Shown piece by piece: positions 1 through 5,740 of a stretch of 22,760 nt of DNA. The position numbers were made by a program, and so were the translations under genes. This stretch comes from an uncultured bacterium (GTDB taxonomy: Bacteria > Actinomycetota > Coriobacteriia > Coriobacteriales > Coriobacteriaceae), in the NCBI GenBank assembly GCA_905214435.1, contig CAJMMA010000032.1, forward strand, positions 1-22,760, written 5' to 3'. Positions within the stretch are counted from its first letter, which is position 1; every line of letters starts with the position of its first letter. The notes under the pieces were generated by a model that was not told the origin of the DNA, did not search any database, and was given only the letters and a program-made list of their open reading frames with translations.

Positions 1-55
1 CAAAGGAAAGCACTTAATGTGCTTTCCGTCTTGCGCAGGACTGTAGAGCAGGAAA
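1..55 (+). repeat. Structured repeat, copy 1 (hairpin plus conserved tail)
   Basis: A 9-bp stem (5-13 with 19-27, loop TTAAT) is followed by a tail containing GCAGGACTGTAGAGCAGG (35-52). The same architecture recurs in reverse orientation at 4768-4826. There the stem sequence is different but still fully paired, while the loop and tail are nearly unchanged. Stem-changing, tail-conserving variation is what a conserved structured RNA or palindromic repeat family would show. The 5' side is cut by the window edge. There is no U-tract, so it does not look like an ordinary terminator. Its identity is unknown. Confidence 0.55.
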
Positions 56-192
56 GTTCATATGCGCCGCCCGGCTCCCGCGGCCCTCAGGGGCATCTCT
101 CATGCAAAAACTTTTGTCGGGTAAAGTCCGAGGTCAGTGGCGTTTTATACCGAGAAATTCAAAAAAAGTTGAAAATCCATTACAAATTTGCG

Positions 193-221
193 TTGACTTT
201 AGGTAACTAAAGTTTCATACT
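193..221 (+). promoter_or_regulatory. Probable promoter of the cstA leader transcript
   Basis: TTGACT (193-198) and CATACT (216-221) are separated by exactly 17 bp, close to a sigma-70/SigA consensus. Transcription would start near 228. That gives a leader of about 235 nt before cstA, which contains the leader peptide and the terminator annotated below. The assignment is by eye. Confidence 0.55.
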
Positions 222-292
222 GCGTTTCATCCACTGGGGGATGTGAACACGCACGGATCGTTCGCATCATGATTGAAGAGGATTTTTTAGAC

Positions 293-337
293 ATGTTCAC
301 GCATCAGCTAAACATTATCAGCGTAGTAATTATCTGA
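293..337 (+). CDS. Putative Ile/Val-rich leader peptide upstream of cstA
   Basis: A 14-codon ORF, MFTHQLNIISVVII, is preceded by AGAGGA (277-282) at a 10-nt spacing. Seven of its 14 residues are Leu, Ile or Val, and the last four codons before the stop are Val-Val-Ile-Ile. The stop codon sits inside CTGATGC (334-340), which can pair with GCATCAG (301-307) within the ORF. A second hairpin (340-348 with 356-364) follows at once, and an intrinsic terminator ends at 426. This is the layout of ribosome-mediated attenuators such as those of ilv operons. That it senses branched-chain aminoacyl-tRNA is an inference; no homologue was looked up. Confidence 0.5.
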   Translation: MFTHQLNIISVVII

Positions 338-390
338 TGCGGGTTAGCACATACAGCTAGCCCGTACGATAACGGGCGGCTGATGAAGAT

Positions 391-427
391 GAGGGCCGTC
401 GAGCGCAACCGACGGCCCTCATTTTTT
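391..427 (+). terminator. Intrinsic terminator/attenuator in front of cstA
   Basis: A perfect 11-bp GC-rich stem, GAGGGCCGTCG (391-401) with CGACGGCCCTC (410-420), has an 8-nt loop and is followed by ATTTTTTAT. It lies inside the leader, only 36 nt before the cstA start codon and after the putative leader peptide. It could therefore be a regulated attenuator rather than the end of an upstream gene. No clean antiterminator covering the 5' arm is obvious by eye. Confidence 0.75.
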
Positions 428-462
428 ATGTCTGAGAAGTTCTTTTTAGAGGAGGAAATGTA

Positions 463-2352
463 ATGAACGGAGTTTTGCTCATGGTTGTGGCCGCGGCGGT
501 GCTCGCCTGCGGCTATCTGGGCTACGGCCGCTGGCTGGCCAACAAGTGGGGCGTTGACAAAGAGGCCCTCACGCCGGCCAAGCGCATGAAGGACGGCAAG
601 AGCTTCTCGCCCGTCTCCGCCTTTACCGCGTTCTCGCACCAGTTCAGCTCGATCTGCGGTGCTGGCCCTGTTACGGGTACGATCGTCGCCATGGCCTTTG
701 GCTGGCTGCCCGTCGTGCTCTGGGTCCTCGTCGGCGGCATCTTCTTTGGCGCCGTCCACGACTTTGGTGCTCTGTACGCTTCGATGAAGAACAACGGCAA
801 GTCGCTCGCTCAGCTCATCGAGAAGTACATCGGCAAGACCGGCCGTCGCCTGTTCCTGCTGTTCTGCTGGCTGTTCTGCATCATCGTCATCGCCGCCTTC
901 ACCGACATGGTCTGCAAGACGTTCATGTTCACCCCGGCCGTTGACGCTTCTGGTGCTGCTACCGGTGCCATCGACTTCACCAAGTCCTATGCCGCCGGCT
1001 GCGCTGGTACCATCTCCATCCTGTTCACCTTCGTCGCTATCGCCTTTGGTTGGGCCCAGAAGAAGTTCAACCTCACCGGTGCTACCGAGTTCGTCACCGG
1101 CGTGGTCCTCATGGTTCTCATGTTTGCCGTCGGTATGCAGTTCCCGGTCTACCTGGATAAGTTCCAGTGGTTCGCCGTCGTCATGGTCTACCTGGTCTTC
1201 GCTGGCGCTATGCCCATCCAGATGCTCAAGACCCCGCGTGACTACCTCACTTCCATCATGATGATCGTCATGATCGTTTGCGCTGTCCTCGGCATCGTCG
1301 TCCTGGGCGTCAACGGCCAGGCCACCATCACCGCTCCGGTCTTCACCGGCTTCTCCAGCGCTTCTGGCATGATGTTCCCGGTCCTGTTTGTTTCCGTTGC
1401 CTGCGGTGCCCTCTCCGGCTTCCACAGCCTCGTTTCTTCTGGTACCTCCTCCAAGCAGGTCGAGAAGGAGCAGGACGCCGTCAAGGTCGGTTATGGCGCC
1501 ATGATCGTCGAGTCCTTCGTCGGCATCCTTGCCATCATCGTTGCCGGCATCATGTTCTCCGACATGAACACCGCCGGTACCGGCGCCCTCAACGCTGGCG
1601 TCGCTTCCACCCCGTTCCAGATCTTCGCTGCTGGTATCTCCCGCGGTATGCAGGCCTTCGGTGTTGACGGTACGCTCGCTACCGTCTTCATGACGATGAA
1701 CGTTTCCGCTCTGGCCCTGACCTCGCTCGACGCCGTCGCCCGCATCGCCCGCACCTCGTTCTCCGAGTTCTTTGCCCAGACCAACGACGCCCTGGCCATC
1801 GAGTCCAAGGCCGGCTACATGAAGGTTCTCGGCAACCCCTGGTTCGCCACGGTCGTCACCCTGCTTCCCGGTCTCGCCCTCGCCTTTGGCGGCTATGCCA
1901 ACATCTGGCCGCTCTTTGGTGCTTCCAACCAGCTGCTCGGCGGCATGACCATGATCACCCTCGCCGTGTTCTGCAAGTGCACCGGCCGCAAGGGCTGGAT
2001 GCTCTACGTGCCCGTTGCCTTCCTGCTCTGCTGCACCTTCACCTCGCTGGTCCAGAGCGCCATGGGCTGCATGACCGCTGTCCAGGCTTACGGCTTCTTC
2101 GGCACCATCCCGGCTACCGCCACCACGGCCGCCGTCTCCGTCGCCGCCACCAAGGGCTTGCAGCTCGTTTTCGCCGTCCTGCTGATGGTCCTGGGCCTCA
2201 TCGTCGCCGTCAACTGCCTCAAGGAGTTCTTCGGCAAGGAGGCCGGCTCCATGCCCGACGAGGAGCCCGAGTGGTCCGAGATGGGCAAGGCCGAGTACGG
2301 TCGCGCCGCTGCCGCTGAAGCTCCTGCCGACGCCGAGGCCGCCAAGGCCTAG
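463..2352 (+). CDS. cstA: CstA-family carbon starvation / peptide or pyruvate transporter
   Basis: A 629-residue polytopic membrane protein. The N-terminal helix (about 1-20) and the block SHQFSSICGAGPVTGTI (58-74) are hallmarks of the CstA/BtsT family. Members are proton-coupled importers of peptides or pyruvate used when nutrients run short. Many further hydrophobic segments run to about residue 590, and the tail is charged and Ala/Glu-rich. The length is somewhat below the E. coli protein of about 700 residues. The ATG is fixed by GGAGG (451-455) seven bases upstream. Codon use is strongly biased to C/G-ending codons, as in highly expressed genes. It appears monocistronic, with a leader peptide and attenuator-like terminator upstream and a strong terminator after. 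The family is secure; peptide versus pyruvate as substrate cannot be told. Confidence 0.93.
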   Translation: MNGVLLMVVAAAVLACGYLGYGRWLANKWGVDKEALTPAKRMKDGKSFSPVSAFTAFSHQFSSICGAGPVTGTIVAMAFGWLPVVLWVLVGGIFFGAVHDFGALYASMKNNGKSLAQLIEKYIGKTGRRLFLLFCWLFCIIVIAAFTDMVCKTFMFTPAVDASGAATGAIDFTKSYAAGCAGTISILFTFVAIAFGWAQKKFNLTGATEFVTGVVLMVLMFAVGMQFPVYLDKFQWFAVVMVYLVFAGAMPIQMLKTPRDYLTSIMMIVMIVCAVLGIVVLGVNGQATITAPVFTGFSSASGMMFPVLFVSVACGALSGFHSLVSSGTSSKQVEKEQDAVKVGYGAMIVESFVGILAIIVAGIMFSDMNTAGTGALNAGVASTPFQIFAAGISRGMQAFGVDGTLATVFMTMNVSALALTSLDAVARIARTSFSEFFAQTNDALAIESKAGYMKVLGNPWFATVVTLLPGLALAFGGYANIWPLFGASNQLLGGMTMITLAVFCKCTGRKGWMLYVPVAFLLCCTFTSLVQSAMGCMTAVQAYGFFGTIPATATTAAVSVAATKGLQLVFAVLLMVLGLIVAVNCLKEFFGKEAGSMPDEEPEWSEMGKAEYGRAAAAEAPADAEAAKA

Positions 2353-2391
2353 TCGGTCGGACGGGTTGAATCTCCCATCTATTTGACTCGG

Positions 2392-2430
2392 AAAGACCGG
2401 GTCCGCAATCAAGCGGACCCGGTCTTTTTT
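2392..2430 (+). terminator. Intrinsic terminator of cstA
   Basis: A perfect 15-bp stem, AAAGACCGGGTCCGC (2392-2406) with GCGGACCCGGTCTTT (2413-2427), has a 6-nt loop and runs into a U-tract. It starts 40 nt after the cstA stop. Confidence 0.92.
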
Positions 2431-2471
2431 CTTGTGAGAACAGGTGGTGCAAGGGCGTTCTCGCAGATGTT

Positions 2472-2501
2472 TTGCGTGGATAGGCTCGTGCGTTGTACCA
2501 T
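2472..2501 (+). promoter_or_regulatory. Possible promoter of the DUF2220-like gene
   Basis: TTGCGT (2472-2477) and TACCAT (2496-2501), spaced by 18 bp, lie between the cstA terminator and the GTG start at 2536. The -10 is a weak match. An own promoter is expected here because the upstream terminator is strong. Confidence 0.3.
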
Positions 2502-2535
2502 ATGGACGTATATGTGTGCATATGAAAGGGGCCCC

Positions 2536-4728
2536 GTGGCCAAGACGGTATATTCCGATAATCAAAACAATGTCGATGCTCTGGCTGAGCGTCTGAGCAG
2601 CCAGACATCGCTTTCTGCCGAGCGCGCCAAGCTGGTTGCCTACGACCTGCTCTGCCGCAAGGCGCTCAAGATTAAGTCGAGCGCGCTGGCGCAGATTTTC
2701 CGCTCCGTCGATAAGGAATGCGACACCAAGGCGATGCGCGATGAGCTTATCGCGGCAAATATCGTGACCAAGATCGAGGGCAGCGGCATTAACGGGCGCC
2801 CGGCGTTCTATACCATCAATGTCGAGATCTGCGATGCCCAGGAGCAGCCTGCCGAGTCCGTCGAAGATTTTGTCGTCGAGGATTCCGCTGACGTGCCTGC
2901 TGTGGAAGAAGCTGCTCCGCGTGAGCATGTCGATACCGATGAGTTGCTCGATGAGAACGTCGTGCGTGCCTTTACGGCCAAGGCAGGACGCGGCGGTTTT
3001 GGCGGGGGTGGCAAGCGCGATGCGCAGCGCCGCGCCCAGCAGGAGCGCTTCCGTCGTGCCGTTGCTCAAAAGGGTGAGACGGATGCCGAGGCTGTTGAGA
3101 ACGAGGTTGCTGCCGAGTCGCAGAGGCCCGCGAAGGAGCAAAAGCCCGTGGAGGCCCAGGAGCCCCAGCGTCGCCGTGGTGCCCACTTTAAGGCTGCGCA
3201 GCAGGATGTCGCGCATGAGGTTGAAGAGCCTTCCGAGGCTGCAGACGATGTTGAGGAGTCTGCCAAGAAGGCTCCGGGTTCATGCCGTCCCGGGCGTGGT
3301 TTTGCGAGGCGCTCGTATCCCGTAAGGCGTCAGGAGAAGGGCGAGCCGGCTCCGACCGCTCAGGCCGAGAAGGCCGAACAAACCGAGAAAACCGTTGAGC
3401 CGGCGGCTCGCGAGCAGCAACCTTCCGAGTCGCAGCCTGCGGCTGACACTGAGGTCAAAGCTCAACAGACCGCTGATAAGCAGGCGGGGGAGAGCGCCTC
3501 AGGCAAGCCCCGCCGTCGTCGTCACCGCGGCGGTCGTGGCTCAAATGCCGAGGCCGCGGCCGAGAAGACAGCGACACAAAACGGAGATGAGAAGGCCGAG
3601 ACTCCGGTGGATCAGGTCAAGCGCCAGCCGGCGAAGGAGGCCAAGTCCGATCGTCCGCAAAAGCGCTCGTCTGCGCCCAAGCAGGAACGTAATACCCGGG
3701 CAGATTCCAAGCGTAAGCCTCATGCACAGGCTGAGCCTGCCGCGGCTGATAGTGCTACCCAGCAGCCCGAGTCGGCCGTCCACGGCGAGGTATCGGCGTT
3801 TGCCCTTGCCCGCGTTTTGGGCAGGCAGCTGCTCAAAGTTGTCCCTACGCCTACGGCGCTCTCTAAGATCAAGGAGCAGCAGACTCAAATTGTTAAGGTC
3901 GAGGGCAAGGACGGCAAAAAGGCGCCGCAGCGCACTCAGCACAACGAGATGTCCAACCGCAAGATTGCCGAGGAAATCGCAATCATCCAGGCTTGGATCG
4001 AGCAAAACCGAGGTGCCGATACGCCGGTTGCCTCGCGCCGCCAGCGTGCCTACCAGATTTTTAACGACGAGAAGGCTTTTGACGGCAAGCACGGTGAGCG
4101 CCTGATAAGGCGCATGACCGAAAAGGGCATCAGCATGCAGGCGATCAAGGTCGCCCCCAACCGCCCCGTGCACTTTACGGGTTTCTTTACGCTGGGCGCC
4201 GATAAGCCGTTCATTATGGTCGAGAACCTGGACACCTACGACGAGATCGTCAGGCTGCTGCGTGGCCGCAAGCACGCCAAGCTCTTTGGCATCAAGGTGG
4301 GCGGCGTGATTTTTGGCGGCGGATGCAAGGCGAGCGTCTCGCATGCTCTGGACGATTATCTGGCCGAGATCGGCTATCGCTTTAACTACGTCTACTACGT
4401 GGGCGATATCGACCGCGAGGGCGCGCGCATCGTCGAGCAGGCTCGCAATGCCAATGTGGTTGAGATTCGCCTGCATGCCGGTATGTACCGCGCCATGCTC
4501 GCCGAGCATAAGCGTCGCGTGAAGGCCGGCGGCGAGTGCGAGCGCGCGGCTGCCAACCAGGGCGTGCCGCAGAACTTGGCGGCGACGATCAAGGATCTGC
4601 CCATGGTCACGCGCGTGCAGTTCCGCAATGTGCTACGTGAAGGCGGGCGCATTCCGCAGGAGATTCTGATGACCGCCGACTATCGGGATGGCGACTCGGG
4701 AAGTTTCGACCGCATGCTGAACAACTAA
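2536..4728 (+). CDS. Winged-helix/Toprim (DUF2220, JetD C-terminus-like) protein with long RG-rich disordered linker
   Basis: 730 residues from the GTG start. AAAGGGG (2525-2531) lies five bases upstream; the open frame continues further 5' but runs through the cstA terminator. Residues 1-100 look like a compact helical/winged-helix region. Residues 100-420 are low complexity (Ala, Glu, Gln, Lys, Pro) with basic patches GRGGFGGGGKR near 151 and RRRRHRGGRG near 325. The C-terminal part (about 470-730) carries RRQRAYQIFNDEKAF near 500, VENLDTY with Glu563, VIFGGGCKAS, and YYVGDIDREG with Asp624 and Asp626. This order matches the Toprim domain of DUF2220 as in JetD, the TopoVI-A/Spo11-like nuclease of Wadjet. 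Glu563 and the DxD pair would bind metal. No SMC-like jetABC genes are adjacent, so a Wadjet role is not supported. DNA or RNA processing is an inference. Confidence 0.68.
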   Translation: MAKTVYSDNQNNVDALAERLSSQTSLSAERAKLVAYDLLCRKALKIKSSALAQIFRSVDKECDTKAMRDELIAANIVTKIEGSGINGRPAFYTINVEICDAQEQPAESVEDFVVEDSADVPAVEEAAPREHVDTDELLDENVVRAFTAKAGRGGFGGGGKRDAQRRAQQERFRRAVAQKGETDAEAVENEVAAESQRPAKEQKPVEAQEPQRRRGAHFKAAQQDVAHEVEEPSEAADDVEESAKKAPGSCRPGRGFARRSYPVRRQEKGEPAPTAQAEKAEQTEKTVEPAAREQQPSESQPAADTEVKAQQTADKQAGESASGKPRRRRHRGGRGSNAEAAAEKTATQNGDEKAETPVDQVKRQPAKEAKSDRPQKRSSAPKQERNTRADSKRKPHAQAEPAAADSATQQPESAVHGEVSAFALARVLGRQLLKVVPTPTALSKIKEQQTQIVKVEGKDGKKAPQRTQHNEMSNRKIAEEIAIIQAWIEQNRGADTPVASRRQRAYQIFNDEKAFDGKHGERLIRRMTEKGISMQAIKVAPNRPVHFTGFFTLGADKPFIMVENLDTYDEIVRLLRGRKHAKLFGIKVGGVIFGGGCKASVSHALDDYLAEIGYRFNYVYYVGDIDREGARIVEQARNANVVEIRLHAGMYRAMLAEHKRRVKAGGECERAAANQGVPQNLAATIKDLPMVTRVQFRNVLREGGRIPQEILMTADYRDGDSGSFDRMLNN

Positions 4729-4736
4729 ATTCCGCC

Positions 4737-4873
4737 GGCCCCGGGAGAGCGGGGACACCGGCTTAGGTTTCCTGCTCTACAGTCCTGCTCACGACGGAGG
4801 CCACATTAAGTGGCCTCCTGTTCGTGCGGAACTCGCGATAAACCTAAGCCGGTGTCCCCGCTCTCCCGGGGCC
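4737..4873. repeat. Long palindromic element with perfect 34-bp arms
   Basis: Positions 4737-4770 and 4840-4873 are perfect 34-bp inverted copies, starting GGCCCCGGGAGAGCGGGGAC. They enclose 69 nt that hold an inner hairpin (4796-4804 with 4810-4818). The element starts 8 nt after the preceding stop codon, so a read-through transcript would end in a very stable extended hairpin. The inside contains copy 2 of the structured repeat seen at 1-55. No T-tract follows. Confidence 0.85.
4768..4826 (-). repeat. Structured repeat, copy 2 (hairpin plus conserved tail)
   Basis: Read on the minus strand, CACGA opens a stem closed by TCGTG around a 9-bp stem GGAGGCCAC/GTGGCCTCC with loop TTAAT. Then follow GCAGGACTGTAGAGCAGG and AAA. 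The 21 nt at 4768-4788 are the exact reverse complement of 35-55. The inner stem differs from copy 1 by several changes that all keep the pairing. It lies between the 34-bp arms and uses the first three bases of one arm. Confidence 0.6.
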
Positions 4874-4905
4874 TGTCGTGGCTTGGCCGTTGCATGCGGC
4901 TCGCT

Positions 4906-4938
4906 TTTCGGAACGGGGCTGACGGACACGTTCCGAAA
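4906..4938. repeat. Small perfect hairpin
   Basis: TTTCGGAACG (4906-4915) and CGTTCCGAAA (4929-4938) form a perfect 10-bp inverted repeat with a 13-nt loop. It lies in the gene-free stretch between the 34-bp palindrome and the MITE-like element. It has no T-tract, and its function is unknown. Confidence 0.5.
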
Positions 4939-4976
4939 TCTACCGCCGTCGCTGTACAGGGTGTCTATAAAGAGCC

Positions 4977-5207
4977 GTGGCCAAAAAAACGGCAAATATG
5001 AGTACTGATACTCTTTTAGTAGCAGTAATTTTGACCACATTTAAGGTGATTTGACGTGTCGATCGAGCAGATAAGCTGCCGTATCTCCTCAAGTGTTCAT
5101 TAAAGGAAGACCTTGATGCGAATAAATCTCATTAAGATCTTCTTTTATTAAAGAAAATAATGTAGCTACAACGGTAACAGTACTCATATTTGCCGTTTTT
5201 TGGCCAC
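4977..5207. mobile_element. MITE-like element with ~30-bp terminal inverted repeats
   Basis: The left end (4977-5006) and right end (5179-5207) are inverted copies sharing GGCAAATATGAGTACT. They differ mainly by one base in an A-run. A weaker similarity continues about 25 bp further inward on both sides. The 172-nt interior is much more AT-rich than its surroundings and has no convincing ORF. Size, inverted ends and lack of coding capacity fit a non-autonomous miniature transposable element. No clear target-site duplication was seen and no cognate transposase is in the window. Confidence 0.5.
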
Positions 5208-5240
5208 AGTCCTTCGGAGGGTCCTCGAAAATAGTCCCGA

Positions 5241-5299
5241 GCCGGCACTTGGGGACGTTCCTATAATGTCGGCACTTAGGAACGTCCCCAAGTGCCGAC
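5241..5299. repeat. REP-like palindrome
   Basis: GCCGGCACTTGGGGACGTTC and CT (5241-5262) pairs with 5278-5299, giving a 22-bp stem with one mismatch. The 15-nt loop contains another copy of GTCGGCACTT, so the core occurs three times. Compact GC-rich hairpins of this kind are typical of REP sequences mobilised by Y1/TnpA-REP transposases. That link is an inference, because no such gene is in the window. Confidence 0.6.
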
Positions 5300-5301
5300 A
5301 C

Positions 5302-5372
5302 CGCGTCTGCCTGCGGCGGCCGCGCCCCGCTGCGTCGCTCCGCACCCTTGCGGGTTCGAATCCCTCCGCTTG
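5302..5372 (+). repeat. tRNA T-arm-containing direct repeat, unit A
   Basis: This 71-nt unit contains GGCGGCCGCGCCCCGCTGCG and ends with GGGTTCGAATCCCTCCGCTT, which resembles the T-arm and 3' acceptor strand of a tRNA. It recurs at 5435-5554. The 16 nt GGGTTCGAATCCCTCC are the inverted equivalent of the T-arm of the minus-strand tRNA-Gln at 5606. No complete cloverleaf can be drawn here, so this is a repeat and not a tRNA gene. Confidence 0.6.
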
Positions 5373-5418
5373 GCGGCGTTGGCTCGATTTGCTTGACGTG
5401 AGGGGCTCTTGGCTGGTG

Positions 5419-5434
5419 TGGGACGGAGGGATTC
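5419..5434. repeat. 16-bp duplication of the tRNA-Gln 3' end
   Basis: TGGGACGGAGGGATTC is identical to 5610-5625, the 3' acceptor/T-arm end of the tRNA-Gln gene, and is in the same orientation. It lies 191 bp away on the tRNA's 3' side. Integrases using tRNA 3' ends leave such duplications, so this may be a relic attachment site. Local slippage of the tRNA-derived repeats is the alternative. Confidence 0.4.
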
Positions 5435-5554
5435 CGCGTCCGCCTGGTCGGCGGCCGCGCCCCGCTGCGTCGCTTCGCTCCTTGCGTGCTGCGCTGGAAA
5501 ACGCTTCGCGTTTCCTCAGCTCCGCACCCTTGCGGGTTCGAATTCCTCCGCTTG
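5435..5554 (+). repeat. tRNA T-arm-containing direct repeat, unit B
   Basis: This is a second copy of the unit at 5302-5372. It has the same GGCGGCCGCGCCCCGCTGCG block and the same end, CGGGTTCGAATTCCTCCGCT, with one change in the T-arm. About 45 nt are inserted in the middle, themselves rich in short palindromes (AAAACGCTTCGCGTTT). Confidence 0.6.
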
Positions 5555-5564
5555 CCCACAAGAA

Positions 5565-5596
5565 AGCGCCCTGGGCCGTTATGGGCTTAGGGCGCT
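5565..5596 (-). terminator. Intrinsic terminator of tRNA-Gln
   Basis: Read on the minus strand, AGCGCCCT pairs with AGGGCGCT and is followed by TTCTTGT. It starts 9 nt after the encoded CCA of the tRNA, as expected for a single tRNA transcription unit. Confidence 0.65.
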
Positions 5597-5605
5597 CAGT
5601 TTTAA

Positions 5606-5680
5606 TGGCTGGGACGGAGGGATTCGAACCCCCAACAGCCGGCACCAAAAACCGGAGTTCTACCGTTGAACTACGTCCCA
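5606..5680 (-). tRNA. tRNA-Gln (anticodon UUG), CCA encoded
   Basis: The minus strand reads TGGGACG, then a D-arm GTTC-AACGGT-AGAAC. Next comes an anticodon stem CCGGT/GCCGG with loop TTTTGGT (anticodon TTG), then a T-arm with GGTTCGAATCC, acceptor strand CGTCCCA, discriminator G and CCA. The acceptor stem is fully paired (5674-5680 with 5610-5616). The gene is 75 nt including CCA. It decodes CAA (and CAG by wobble). It sits between its own promoter, which overlaps the end of the upstream gene, and a terminator. Confidence 0.95.
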
Positions 5681-5711
5681 ATGTTTGGTGTTGCCCAAAA
5701 GCAACTCGTCT

Positions 5712-5740
5712 AGTTTACCTAATCTGCGAGGGCATCGCAA
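5712..5740 (-). promoter_or_regulatory. Promoter of tRNA-Gln
   Basis: On the minus strand TTGCGA (5740-5735) and TAAACT (5717-5712) are spaced by 17 bp. The -10 ends 31 nt before the tRNA 5' end. The -35 lies inside the last codons of the preceding gene. Confidence 0.5.

Noticed and set aside
2383..2535. 51 extra codons at the start of the DUF2220-like gene
   Set aside because: They run through the cstA terminator hairpin and the likely promoter. The GTG at 2536 has a proper ribosome site and begins the recognisable folded region.
304..3216. A 970-codon open frame on the minus strand across cstA and the following gene
   Set aside because: Its composition (Gly, Asp, Glu, His-rich, no domain) is what the complement of GC3-biased genes yields. 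It also crosses two intrinsic terminators and two well-supported plus-strand genes.
2536..4728. A Wadjet anti-plasmid system
   Set aside because: Only a JetD-like C-terminal domain is present; no SMC (JetC), kleisin (JetA) or JetB gene is found in the window.
5340..5372. A second tRNA gene on the plus strand
   Set aside because: Only a T-arm-like sequence is present. No acceptor, D or anticodon arm can be folded upstream.
5089..5681. Open frames of 156-184 codons on both strands of the repeat patch
   Set aside because: They consist of translated palindromes and tRNA-like repeats and part of the tRNA-Gln gene, with no start signals or domains.
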